Assembly (NCBI RefSeq): GCF_019774615.1
Contig: NZ_CP081496.1
Location: 3,100,001 to 3,164,000, forward strand
Direction: 5' to 3'
From: Streptomyces sp. BHT-5-2
GTDB lineage: Bacteria > Actinomycetota > Actinomycetes > Streptomycetales > Streptomycetaceae
Length of the DNA stretch: 64,000 bases
Shown piece by piece: positions 46,367 to 55,049 of this stretch. Position numbers and translations under genes: made by a program. Numbering within the stretch: the stretch's first letter is position 1; each line of letters begins with the position of its first letter. The notes beneath the pieces are model-generated. The model saw only the letters and a program-made list of their open reading frames with translations, ran no database searches and was not told where the DNA came from.

Positions 46367-47446
46367 GTGAGCACCACCAGCAGGATCACCGCGGCAGCGC
46401 TGGCCGCCGCGGCCGGCGTGACCGCACTCGCCGGGTGCGGCACGGGCAGCGGCGACAGCGCCGACGCCAAGACCGTCACGCTCGTCAGTCATGACTCGTT
46501 CAACGCCTCCAAGTCCGTCCTGGCCGCCTTCGAGAAGGAGAGCGGCTACAAGGTCAGGGTGATCAGGGGCGGGGACGCCGGCGAAGCCGTAAACAAGGCG
46601 ATCCTGTCCAAGGACAACCCCCAGGGCGATGTCTTCTTCGGCATCGACAACACCCTGCTCTCGCGCGGCCTGAACGCCGGCCTCTTCACCCCCTACAAGG
46701 CCAAGGGCCTCGACAGCGTCCCGGCCGACCTCCAGCTCGACAAGGACGCCCACCGGGTCACGCCCCTCGACTACGGCGACATCTGCGTCAACTACGACCG
46801 CGCCTACTTCACCCAGCACAAGCTCGCGCCGCCGCAGACCTTCGACGACCTGCTCAAGCCGCAGTACAAGGGATTGCTCGTCACGGAGAACTCCGCCACC
46901 TCCTCTCCGGGGCTCGCCTTCCAGCTCGGCACCATCGCCACCCACGGTGGCGGGGGAGGCTGGCCGGACTACTGGAAGAAGCTCAAGGCCAACGGCGTCG
47001 AGGTCGTCAACAGCTGGGAGCAGGCGTACAACGAGCGCTTCTCGGGCTCCGCGGCCGGCAAGAGCAAGGGCGACAAGCCGCTCGTCGTCTCCTACGCCTC
47101 CAGCCCGCCCGCCGAGGTGATGGGCAAGAAGCCCGCGCCCAAGGAGGCCCCGACCGGCGTCGCGACCGGCACCTGCTTCCGGCAGATCGAATTCGGCGCG
47201 TTGCTCAAGGGCGCCAAGAACGAGAAGGGCGGCAAGGCGCTGCTCGACTTCCTCCTGACGAAGACGTTCCAGGAGGACATGCCGCTGCAGATGTTCGTCA
47301 ACCCGGCCCGCAAGGACGCCAAGGTGCCGGATCTGTTCACCCGCTACGGCACGGCGATCGACAAGCCGACGACGCTCGCACCGGAGACGATCACCAAGAA
47401 CCGCGACCAGTGGATCAAGCAGTGGTCCTCGCTCGTTCTGAAGTAG
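46367..47446 (+). CDS. thiB: thiamine ABC transporter substrate-binding lipoprotein
   Basis: A 359-residue lipoprotein that should bind thiamine (or its phosphates) outside the membrane. The GTG at 46367 follows AGGAGG. A signal peptide ends in the lipobox LAGCGTG (Cys about residue 23). The mature protein belongs to the TbpA/ThiB family (VTLVSHDSFNASKSVL, DVFFGIDNTLLSRGL, PLDYGDICVNYDRAYF). The substrate call rests on the family match plus the TPP riboswitch; the family also has iron-binding relatives. Confidence 0.9.
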   Translation: MSTTSRITAAALAAAAGVTALAGCGTGSGDSADAKTVTLVSHDSFNASKSVLAAFEKESGYKVRVIRGGDAGEAVNKAILSKDNPQGDVFFGIDNTLLSRGLNAGLFTPYKAKGLDSVPADLQLDKDAHRVTPLDYGDICVNYDRAYFTQHKLAPPQTFDDLLKPQYKGLLVTENSATSSPGLAFQLGTIATHGGGGGWPDYWKKLKANGVEVVNSWEQAYNERFSGSAAGKSKGDKPLVVSYASSPPAEVMGKKPAPKEAPTGVATGTCFRQIEFGALLKGAKNEKGGKALLDFLLTKTFQEDMPLQMFVNPARKDAKVPDLFTRYGTAIDKPTTLAPETITKNRDQWIKQWSSLVLK

Positions 47447-49185
47447 CCCGCACCCACCGCAGGGGGCCCGCGCGCGCAACGGCGGTGCGGCTCGGTCTGA
47501 TGGCCGTGCCGCTCGCCTTCTTCGCGCTCTTCTTCGCCTACCCGGTCGCCGCGATCGTGGGACGGGGACTGAACGACGGCGGGCAGTGGCAGCTCGGACG
47601 GTTCGGCGCCGTACTCGGCGACCCGGACGTGCTCCATGTGCTGTGGTTCACCCTCTGGCAGGCCGCCGCGTCGACCGCCTTGACGCTGCTGGTCGCACTG
47701 CCCGGCGCCTATGTCTTCGCGCGCTTCGACTTCCCCGGCAAGCAACTGCTGCGGGCGGCGGTGGCGGTGCCGTTCGTGCTGCCCACCGTCGTCGTCGGCG
47801 CGGCCTTCCTGGCACTGGTCGGCCGGGGCGGACTGCTGGACCACCTGTGGGGCGTGCGGCTGGACACCTCGGTGTGGGCGATCCTGCTGGCGCACGTCTT
47901 CTTCAACTACGCCGTCGTCGTCCGCACCGTCGGCGGACTCTGGGCGCAGCTCGACCCGCGTCAGGAAGAGGCCGCCCGGGTCCTGGGCGCCGGACGGTTC
48001 GCGGCCTGGCGGAAGGTGACGCTGCCCGCACTGGGGCCGGCGGTGGCGGCCGCGGCACTGATGGTGTTCCTCTTCACCTTCACCTCCTTCGGCGTGGTGC
48101 AGATCCTGGGCGGGCCCACCTTCTCGACGCTGGAGGTGGAGATCTACCGGCAGACCGCCGACTTCCTGGACCTGCCCACTGCCGCCGTACTGACCCTGAT
48201 CCAGTTCGCCGCTGTACTGGGGCTGTTGGCGCTGCACGCCTGGACCGTGCGGCGCCGCGAAACCGCCTTGCGGCTCGTCGACGCCTCGCGGACCGCCCGC
48301 CGGCCGAGCGGTCCCGCCCAGTGGGCCCTGCTGTGGGGGACGCTCGCCGTCATCGCCGTGCTGCTCGTCCTGCCGCTGGCCGTACTCGTCGAGCGGTCCT
48401 TCGCCGGACCCGACGGCTACGGGCTCGTCTTCTACCGGACACTGAGCTCCGCGGCCTCCGCCGACAGCACCTTCGCCGTCGCCCCGCTCGACGCCCTGTG
48501 GAACTCCCTCGCCTACGGTGTGGCCGCCACTGCGATCGCCCTGCTGATCGGCGGCCTGGCGGCGGCCGCGCTCACCCGCTCCCGGCCACGGAGCGGGCCG
48601 GACGGGCGGACACCGATGGTCACCCGGCTCCTGCGCGGCTTCGACGGACTGCTGATGCTGCCGCTCGGCGTCTCCGCCGTGACCGTCGGCTTCGGCTTTC
48701 TGATCACCCTCGACGAACCCCCGCTCGACCTGCGGTCCTCGTGGTGGCTGGTACCACTCGCCCAGGCCCTGGTGGGCGTGCCGTTCGTGATCCGCACCAT
48801 GCTGCCCGTGCTGCGCGCGGTCGACAGCAGGCTCCGGGAGGCGGCGGCCGTCCTCGGCGCCTCGCCCTGGCAGGTCTGGCGCGAGGTGGACCTGCCGATG
48901 GTGCGGCGGGCCCTGCTCATCGCAGCGGGCTTCGCCTTCGCCGTGTCGCTCGGCGAGTTCGGCGCGACCGTCTTCATCGCGCGGCCCGACCAGCCCACCC
49001 TGCCGGTGGCCGTGACCCGGCTGCTGGGCCGTGCCGGGGAGTTCAACTACGGCCAGGCGATGGCCCTGTCGACCATCCTGATGGTGGTGTGCGCGGGCGC
49101 CCTCCTGGCCTTGGAACGCATCCGCCTCCAGCCCCGGACGGGCTCGGCCGGCGGTGCTCCGATCGACCACTCCGGGGAGTTCTAG
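47410..49185 (+). CDS. thiP: thiamine ABC transporter permease (fused two-domain)
   Basis: A 591-residue permease with two BPD-type membrane domains in one chain, as in ThiP and FbpB. Each half has an EAA-like loop: QEEAARVLGAGRFAAWRKVTL and LREAAAVLGASPWQVWREVD. About twelve helices are predicted. The GTG at 47410 overlaps thiB by 37 bp; a GTG at 47422 is an equal alternative and neither has a strong ribosome site, so the exact start is uncertain. The stop is directly followed by the ATG of the ATPase gene. Confidence 0.9.
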   Translation: MDQAVVLARSEVARTHRRGPARATAVRLGLMAVPLAFFALFFAYPVAAIVGRGLNDGGQWQLGRFGAVLGDPDVLHVLWFTLWQAAASTALTLLVALPGAYVFARFDFPGKQLLRAAVAVPFVLPTVVVGAAFLALVGRGGLLDHLWGVRLDTSVWAILLAHVFFNYAVVVRTVGGLWAQLDPRQEEAARVLGAGRFAAWRKVTLPALGPAVAAAALMVFLFTFTSFGVVQILGGPTFSTLEVEIYRQTADFLDLPTAAVLTLIQFAAVLGLLALHAWTVRRRETALRLVDASRTARRPSGPAQWALLWGTLAVIAVLLVLPLAVLVERSFAGPDGYGLVFYRTLSSAASADSTFAVAPLDALWNSLAYGVAATAIALLIGGLAAAALTRSRPRSGPDGRTPMVTRLLRGFDGLLMLPLGVSAVTVGFGFLITLDEPPLDLRSSWWLVPLAQALVGVPFVIRTMLPVLRAVDSRLREAAAVLGASPWQVWREVDLPMVRRALLIAAGFAFAVSLGEFGATVFIARPDQPTLPVAVTRLLGRAGEFNYGQAMALSTILMVVCAGALLALERIRLQPRTGSAGGAPIDHSGEF

Positions 49186-50259
49186 ATGACGGCACGGACC
49201 GGGACCACGGCACCGGAGATGCTGCGGCTGGACGGCGTCAGCGTCCGCTTCGGCGCGCCCGGCGCGCAACCCGCACTCGACGCGGTGGACCTGGATGTGG
49301 CCGCGCAGGAAATCGTCTGCGTCCTGGGCCCGAGCGGCAGCGGCAAGTCCACCCTGCTGCGGGTGGTCGCCGGACTCCAGCACGTCGACCAGGGCGCGGT
49401 GCTGCTGGAGGGGCGCGACCAGACGGGGGTCCCGACGCACCGGCGCGGCGTCGGGCTGATGTTCCAGGACCACCAGCTCTTCCCGCAGCGCGATGTCGCG
49501 GGCAATGTCGGCTTCGGGCTGCGCATGCGGCGCACCAACCGCACCGACCAGGAGCGCACGGTCGCCCGACTGCTGGACCTCGTAGGGCTTCCGGGTGCCC
49601 AGGGCAGGGCTGTGGCATCGCTGTCCGGTGGCGAACAGCAGCGGGTCGCGCTGGCTCGCGCGCTTGCCCCGAGCCCGCGGCTGCTGATGCTGGACGAGCC
49701 CCTCGGGCAACTGGACCGCGGGCTGCGCGAGCGCCTCGTCGTCGAACTGCGGCGGCTCTTCCGCGAGTTGGGGACGACGGTGCTGGCCGTCACTCACGAC
49801 CAGGGGGAGGCGTTCGCACTCGCCGACCGGGTCGTGGTGATGCGGGACGGCAAGATCGCGCAGACCGGCACTCCGCTGGAGGTCTGGCAGCGGCCCGCCA
49901 GCGCGTTCGTCGCGCGCTTCCTCGGCTTCGACAACGTCGTCGAGGCGACCGTACAGGGCGCGTCCGCCGTCACCCCCTGGGGCAAGGTGCCGGTACCGGA
50001 CGGCACTCCGGACGGATCCTGCCGCCTGCTCGTACGCCCGGCCGGCGTCCGGCTGACCTCTGCGGCGGACGGGCTGTCCTGCACCATCGCGGCCCGGACG
50101 TTCCGCGGCACACATGTCGCGCTGCTGCTCCAGCCTGCGGGCGGACCGCAGATCGAGGCGGCGTGCCCACTCCACCAAGCGCCGGAGACGGGAGACCGGG
50201 TGGGGATCTCCTTCGCTGCCGAGGACGTGGTGGTGCTGGACGACGACACGGCGGAATAG
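49186..50259 (+). CDS. thiQ: thiamine-type ABC transporter ATP-binding protein
   Basis: A 357-residue ATPase that powers the importer. Motifs are canonical: Walker A GPSGSGKST, Q-loop MFQDHQLFPQRDV, signature SLSGGEQQRVALARAL, Walker B LLMLDEPLGQLD and H-loop VTHDQGEAFALADR. The C-terminal 120 residues form a TOBE-like regulatory domain. The ATG directly abuts the permease stop (TAGATG). Confidence 0.92.
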   Translation: MTARTGTTAPEMLRLDGVSVRFGAPGAQPALDAVDLDVAAQEIVCVLGPSGSGKSTLLRVVAGLQHVDQGAVLLEGRDQTGVPTHRRGVGLMFQDHQLFPQRDVAGNVGFGLRMRRTNRTDQERTVARLLDLVGLPGAQGRAVASLSGGEQQRVALARALAPSPRLLMLDEPLGQLDRGLRERLVVELRRLFRELGTTVLAVTHDQGEAFALADRVVVMRDGKIAQTGTPLEVWQRPASAFVARFLGFDNVVEATVQGASAVTPWGKVPVPDGTPDGSCRLLVRPAGVRLTSAADGLSCTIAARTFRGTHVALLLQPAGGPQIEAACPLHQAPETGDRVGISFAAEDVVVLDDDTAE

Positions 50260-50313
50260 CCGCGCCGCCAACCTTTGCCATGTCATGGCTCGCTCCTTGA
50301 GGGATCGGCGCCA

Positions 50314-51000
50314 CTAGGCGCGCGGGGGAGGGGCGGGCCGTCGGCCCTGCGGCACGACCAGCCCCAGCTCATAGGCGAGGATCACCGCCTGAGCGCGGTC
50401 ACGGAGGCCCATCTTCGCGAAGAGCCGGTTGATGTGGGTCTTGACGGTGTGGTCGGTGATCGTCAGCCGATCGGCGATCTCCGCGTTGGACAGCCCCTGG
50501 GCGATCCGGATGAGCACCTCCACCTCACGGTCGGTCAGCTCCTGCACCGTTCGTACGGGGGCCGGCGCCGTGCGCTGCTTGACGAACTCCGAGATCAGCC
50601 GCTTGGTCAGCTGCGGCGCCAACAGTGCGTTGCCCTCCGCCACGACCCGCACGGCATGCAGGAGTTCGGGAAACGTGGTGTCCTTCAGCAGGAAGCCGCT
50701 GGCCCCGGCGGCGAGCGCGTCGTACACGTACTCGTCGAGGCCGAATGTCGTCAGCATCAGTGCCTTGGTGGCGCCACCGGACGCCCGGGTGATCTCGCGG
50801 GCCGCCTCGATGCCGTTCTTGTGCGGCATCCGGATGTCCAGCAGTGCGAGATCCGGGCGCCGCTCCGCCGCGATCCGGACGGCCTGGACGCCGTCCTCCG
50901 CCTCGCCCACCACCTCGATGTCGTCCTGGGTGCCGAGGAGGTTGACGAACCCGGTGCGCACGATGGCCTGGTCGTCGGCCACGATGGCCCTGATCACCAC
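50314..51000 (-). CDS. NarL/LuxR-family response regulator
   Basis: A 228-residue response regulator. The receiver domain has Asp9-Asp10, the phospho-acceptor Asp55 (LALLDIRMP), Thr84 and Lys106 (GFLLKD). The DNA-binding LuxR helix-turn-helix is at about residues 153-207 (LTDREVEVLIRIAQGLSNAE, then TVKTHINRLFAKMG). The GTG at 51000 overlaps the kinase gene by 7 bp. Its targets are unknown; the divergent GT87-like gene is the nearest candidate. Confidence 0.94.
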   Translation of the reverse strand: MVIRAIVADDQAIVRTGFVNLLGTQDDIEVVGEAEDGVQAVRIAAERRPDLALLDIRMPHKNGIEAAREITRASGGATKALMLTTFGLDEYVYDALAAGASGFLLKDTTFPELLHAVRVVAEGNALLAPQLTKRLISEFVKQRTAPAPVRTVQELTDREVEVLIRIAQGLSNAEIADRLTITDHTVKTHINRLFAKMGLRDRAQAVILAYELGLVVPQGRRPAPPPRA

Positions 51001-52148
51001 GGGATTTCCGCCTCCACGAGAAAGCCGCCGTCCCGGCCCCGGCCGGCGGAGAGCCTTCCGCCGAGCAGCACCGCCCGCTCCTGCATCCCGACCAGGCCAT
51101 GGCCGGAGTGGACCACGCCCGGCGGGCCCGGCCCGTCATCCGCGATCCGCACCGCCAGCCGATCGGGCTGGTAGTCGATCTCCACCACCGCATGGGCTCC
51201 CGGGGCGTGCCGACGCACATTGGTCAGACCTTCCTGCACGATGCGGTACGCGGACAGTTCACAGGACGTGGGCAACTCGACCCGGTCCCCGCTGATCCGC
51301 AGCTCCACCTCGCCGCCCACCGAACGGTGTTGCGCTATCAGATCGCCCAGTCCGTCCAGAGTCGGCTGGGGTGCCGTGCCGGTGCGGTCCTCGACGTCCG
51401 TCCGCAGCACCCCCAGCAGCCGCCGCAGCTCGGCCATCGAGGCGCGGGCGGACGCAGCGATCTGCTGAAAGCCCTCGCGGGCCTGCGGTGACAGACCCGG
51501 CGTGGTGTAGGTGGCACTCTCCGCCTGCACCGCGATCACCGAGACCGAGTGCGAGACCACATCGTGCAACTCGCGGGCGATCGATGCCCGTTCGGCCTCC
51601 GCCGCCTGTCGCCGTTCCATCGCGAGTACCCGGGCCTGCGCAGCCGCCCGCTCGCGCTGTGTCTCCTCGCGCGCGCGTACCGCGTCGCCCGTCGACACCG
51701 CGGCCAGGATTGCCACGGTCAGCACGAACCACTCGGCGAGCAGGTCGGCGGAGTACGACCGCGGGTGCCAGGAGGCGATGTGCCAGACGTTCACCGCGAG
51801 GGAGAGCGCCGAACCGCCGCCGACGAGCAGCGCCGGATGCGCCACGCGATGGCGGCCGAGGGTGTAGCACGCCACGAGCCCGCTGACGGCCGCCGCGACA
51901 TAGAGATCCGAGCCGGCCGCGAAACCCACCAGCACCGCCGAGGCCGAAAGGGCCGCGGTGGCCGGGCGCGCACGACGCAACGACAGGACCGCCGCGGAGA
52001 GCAGCACACAGACCGCGATCACCGGCGAGTGCCGCGGTACGACCACCAGTTCCACGGCGGCGAACGCCGTGAGTGCCCCGCCGGTGGCCCAGGGGTAGGA
52101 CGGCGACGCGGGCCATGCGCGAAGACGATGCCGGAGAGAAGTGCTCAT
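50994..52148 (-). CDS. DesK/NarL-type sensor histidine kinase
   Basis: A 384-residue membrane kinase. Five or six helices occupy residues 20-155, then a coiled linker leads to a HisKA_3 domain with His195 in IARELHDVVSHSVSV. The ATPase domain shows YRIVQEGLTNVRRHAPG (N box) and DDGPGPPG plus GHGLVGMQERA (G boxes). There is no sizeable extracellular domain, so the signal is probably sensed in the membrane. The ATG at 52148 is followed downstream by the coupled response regulator. Confidence 0.93.
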   Translation of the reverse strand: MSTSLRHRLRAWPASPSYPWATGGALTAFAAVELVVVPRHSPVIAVCVLLSAAVLSLRRARPATAALSASAVLVGFAAGSDLYVAAAVSGLVACYTLGRHRVAHPALLVGGGSALSLAVNVWHIASWHPRSYSADLLAEWFVLTVAILAAVSTGDAVRAREETQRERAAAQARVLAMERRQAAEAERASIARELHDVVSHSVSVIAVQAESATYTTPGLSPQAREGFQQIAASARASMAELRRLLGVLRTDVEDRTGTAPQPTLDGLGDLIAQHRSVGGEVELRISGDRVELPTSCELSAYRIVQEGLTNVRRHAPGAHAVVEIDYQPDRLAVRIADDGPGPPGVVHSGHGLVGMQERAVLLGGRLSAGRGRDGGFLVEAEIPW

Positions 52149-52190
52149 GGCCGATATTTTTTCGGCTCGCGGTGGTCGCAGGCGTCACCG

Positions 52191-52231
52191 CACGGGTTGA
52201 TCCATGCCGGGCATGTCATGCCACGGGTTGA
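52191..52231. promoter_or_regulatory. interlocked GGCATG palindromes flanked by direct repeats
   Basis: CATGCC-G-GGCATG-T-CATGCC (52203-52222) is three alternating half-sites spaced 7 bp. Identical CACGGGTTGA copies lie on either side (52191-52200, 52222-52231). The array sits between the kinase gene and the GT87-like gene. Confidence 0.5.
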
Positions 52232-52252
52232 CGCCGAAGTTCGGTTGCTCGT

Positions 52253-52282
52253 TTGACGTTCCGCGGCCCGGCTGTCCATAGC
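52253..52282 (+). promoter_or_regulatory. candidate promoter of the GT87-like gene
   Basis: TTGACG (52253-52258) lies 18 bp upstream of CATAGC (52277-52282). The predicted start is about 22 nt before the ATG. The -10 is a poor match. Confidence 0.35.
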
Positions 52283-52311
52283 CTCGTGATCAAGGCGAGG
52301 AAGGGAGCGTC

Positions 52312-53754
52312 ATGAAGACTCAACTGACCTGTAAAACAAGGAACTTGACCTCGATCGCGAAGGCGCTGCGGCATCCGCGCACAGCACGGCGCTCGGGCCC
52401 TGCGCGCAGTCGATGTCGGAACACCGAGGTCTGGGGCTGGGGTGCGTGCGCGCTCTCCGCGCTGGGCCTCGGGCTGTTCACCACCCTCCCCGCACACCGC
52501 ACATGGGGTCTCGTCGCGGCGGCCGGATACGGCTGCGCGATGCTGGCCGAGGCGCGCCGGGCAAGAGGACGCGATACCGCACGCGCCCCCGCCGACACCT
52601 CCCAACTACCGCTGATACTGGCTTTGACGGGTGCGGTGGTCCTACCGCTGCTGATGCTCGTGCTGGCCGGCAGGGCACAGCTCGAAGTGACGGTCGTCGA
52701 GCGCTCGGGCGATCTGCTGCTGCACTCCGGCAGCCCCTACATACCCGCACCCACCACCGTCGACGGCTACAACCCTTACCTCCCGGGCATGGCGGTCTTC
52801 GGCCTGCCGCACGCACTGTTCGGCAACGGGCCCCTGACGGACGCACGATGGTGGATGGCCGGCACCTTCTTCGCGTCGACGGGCGGCGCGATCACCACGC
52901 TCGTCCGCAGACGGCAGGCAGTGCATGCCGTGCCCCGCCGCGACAGCACACCCGTGGTGCGCTGGCTCGCGGTCTGCCCACTGGTGGCCCTGCCGCTGGC
53001 GGTCGGCGGGATCGATCTCCCGGTCATCGGCCTGATGTGCTGGGGCCTGGCCACGGCCGGACGAGGCAAGCCGGGGAGTGCGGGACTCCTGCTGGGTCTT
53101 GCCGCAGCGTTGAAGTGGACGGCCTGGCCCGCCGTGCCCGTCGCTCTCGCCCTGATGACAGCCCGCCGTGGGCGGCGCCAGGCCATCACCTGTGGCGCCA
53201 TTGCCATGCTGACGACGGCCACAGCGGTGCTCCCGTTCGCACTGACCGCACCTGGTGCCTTCGCCGAGAACGTCCTGGCGTTCCCGATGGGGCTGGGCAT
53301 GACGGCATCACCCGCCGAAAGTCCGCTGCCCGGTCGGCTCCTGGCCGCCTACGTGCCCGACGGGACGCTCATTGCCATGGGCCTGCTGGCGGTCGCAGCC
53401 CTCGGCATCGTTGCCTCCCTGTTGATACGGCCACCGCAGACGGTGCCGGCGGCAGCCGATCGCCTGGCGCTCGGCCTGGCCCTCGCCATGGCACTCATGC
53501 CGGCCACTCGCTTCGGGTACCTCGTCTATCCCCTGGTGCTCTGGGCGTGGCCACGCCTGACGTCTGCGTCGCTGAGGCGACACGCGGCGAACCGTTGCCG
53601 TGTGCCGACCGCGTTCCCGGCGAACACCGTAAGGCGAACCCGAACCGGTTCATGCGAAAGGCACTTGCGCGGTTCGCTACACACCATGGACGGGTCTGAC
53701 GGGCCTGACCGGAAGCGAGCGAAGCCCGACATCAGACAGGAGGCCGCTCCATGA
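52312..53754 (+). CDS. GT87/DUF2029-like polytopic membrane protein
   Basis: A 480-residue membrane protein with about ten helices. The layout, with an early luminal loop VVERSGDLLLHSGSPYIPAP and YNPYLPGMAVFGLPHALFGN, resembles the GT87 (mannosyltransferase-like) family, whose members use polyprenyl-phosphate sugars. The catalytic Asp of this fold is not certain here. The ATG at 52312 follows GGAAGGGAG. After residue about 415 the chain turns into Arg/Ser/Thr-rich sequence without helices, which suggests a frameshifted or decayed C-terminus. It diverges from the two-component genes. Confidence 0.75.
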   Translation: MKTQLTCKTRNLTSIAKALRHPRTARRSGPARSRCRNTEVWGWGACALSALGLGLFTTLPAHRTWGLVAAAGYGCAMLAEARRARGRDTARAPADTSQLPLILALTGAVVLPLLMLVLAGRAQLEVTVVERSGDLLLHSGSPYIPAPTTVDGYNPYLPGMAVFGLPHALFGNGPLTDARWWMAGTFFASTGGAITTLVRRRQAVHAVPRRDSTPVVRWLAVCPLVALPLAVGGIDLPVIGLMCWGLATAGRGKPGSAGLLLGLAAALKWTAWPAVPVALALMTARRGRRQAITCGAIAMLTTATAVLPFALTAPGAFAENVLAFPMGLGMTASPAESPLPGRLLAAYVPDGTLIAMGLLAVAALGIVASLLIRPPQTVPAAADRLALGLALAMALMPATRFGYLVYPLVLWAWPRLTSASLRRHAANRCRVPTAFPANTVRRTRTGSCERHLRGSLHTMDGSDGPDRKRAKPDIRQEAAP

Positions 53755-53855
53755 GCCGCAACGCCGGAGTGGTGGCGCACCCCCTCGTCGTCGGTAGTTG
53801 CCTCACACCGCAGTGCGACGAGACCTCTCCGCCGGCTGGATCTCGAGGCCGACGG

Positions 53856-54818
53856 TCATGCTCTCGGCCGGTCGAGCAAAGCCGCCGGCCGGCTCGACCC
53901 GCATTCCTCGTCCGCCCCGGAAACCGGAGCGGCACCCGCTTCCGGGGCCTCCTCCGGCTCGCCGAACCAGGCGACCGCGACGGCCCCCGCCACAGCGACC
54001 ACGAAGCCGAGGATCGCCACCCAGGCGAAACCCGGACGAGAGGAGTCACCCAGCCACAGCACCCCGAGGATGCCGGGCACCACGGTCTCGCCCACCACCA
54101 GGGCCGCCGTGGCGCCGTTCACCGAACCGATCTGCAGGGCGACGGTGTGGAGATACATGCCGCCGATGCCCGCGACCAGGATCGCGTACAGCGCCGGGTC
54201 ACCGAGGAGGGAGGGCAGATGGAACGGATCCACACCGTTCAGCACGCGTACGCCGACCCCGAGGGCGCCGAAGCCGAGACCGGACAGCAGACCCGCGAGG
54301 ATCGCGGCCCGCCCGCCGAGCACGCGCACGATCAAAGTGCCTCCGCCGATGATCACGACCGAGGCGACCAGCAGCCACCAGTGGGTGTCGATCGGAGTGT
54401 GACCGCTGCCTTCCGGGCCGGCGGCGGTGGCCAGCAGCACCAGCGCCGAGCAGACCACACCGATCGAGACCCATTCGGGACGGGTGAGCCGGATGTTGAG
54501 GAGCTTGATGCTCAGCACTGCCGTGATCACGAGGTTCGCGCTGATCACGGTCTGCGAAAGGAACAGCGGCAGCATCCGCGCCGCGAGCGCACCCAGTCCG
54601 AAACCTATGAAGTCCAGCACGGTACCGACCATGAATTCCCAGGTCACAGCCGCCTTCGCGGTCGACGACAGGCTGGGGCCGCCGTGCTGGGTGACGGCGC
54701 TGCCGGCTGCCTTCGCCGCCTCCTGGCGAGCGGACTTGCGCGAGCCCACCGCCTGCAGGACCGAACCCGTGCCATAACAGATGGACGCTGCTATGGCCGT
54801 CAGAAGGCCGATGATCAC
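53856..54818 (-). CDS. DMT-superfamily-like membrane transporter
   Basis: A 320-residue protein with about nine or ten helices (LLTAIAASICYGTGSVLQAV, LFLSQTVISANLVITAVLSI), resembling EamA/DMT carriers and the related actinobacterial group. The GTG at 54818 has GGAG eight bases upstream. The C-terminal 30 residues are hydrophilic. The substrate is unknown, and neighbours on both sides are unrelated. Confidence 0.8.
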   Translation of the reverse strand: MIIGLLTAIAASICYGTGSVLQAVGSRKSARQEAAKAAGSAVTQHGGPSLSSTAKAAVTWEFMVGTVLDFIGFGLGALAARMLPLFLSQTVISANLVITAVLSIKLLNIRLTRPEWVSIGVVCSALVLLATAAGPEGSGHTPIDTHWWLLVASVVIIGGGTLIVRVLGGRAAILAGLLSGLGFGALGVGVRVLNGVDPFHLPSLLGDPALYAILVAGIGGMYLHTVALQIGSVNGATAALVVGETVVPGILGVLWLGDSSRPGFAWVAILGFVVAVAGAVAVAWFGEPEEAPEAGAAPVSGADEECGSSRPAALLDRPRA

Positions 54819-55049
54819 CGAGAGCTCCGTTCGCGCACTGCATTACCTGCTCATTACCTGGATTGGCAGACGCGCATTTCGGGACGTGAGTTGCCTGGGC
54901 GGGCAAAAAGATCTTTCGGGTGTTGTCGCGCCGTGCGCATCATCGCTGTCCCGGGCAGTGGCTTCAGGGCGGCCGGCAGCGAAAGGCGATCACGCACGAG
55001 CCGCCGGGATCGCCGCTTCGCAAGTGCCGGTCAGGATCGGGGGCGACGG

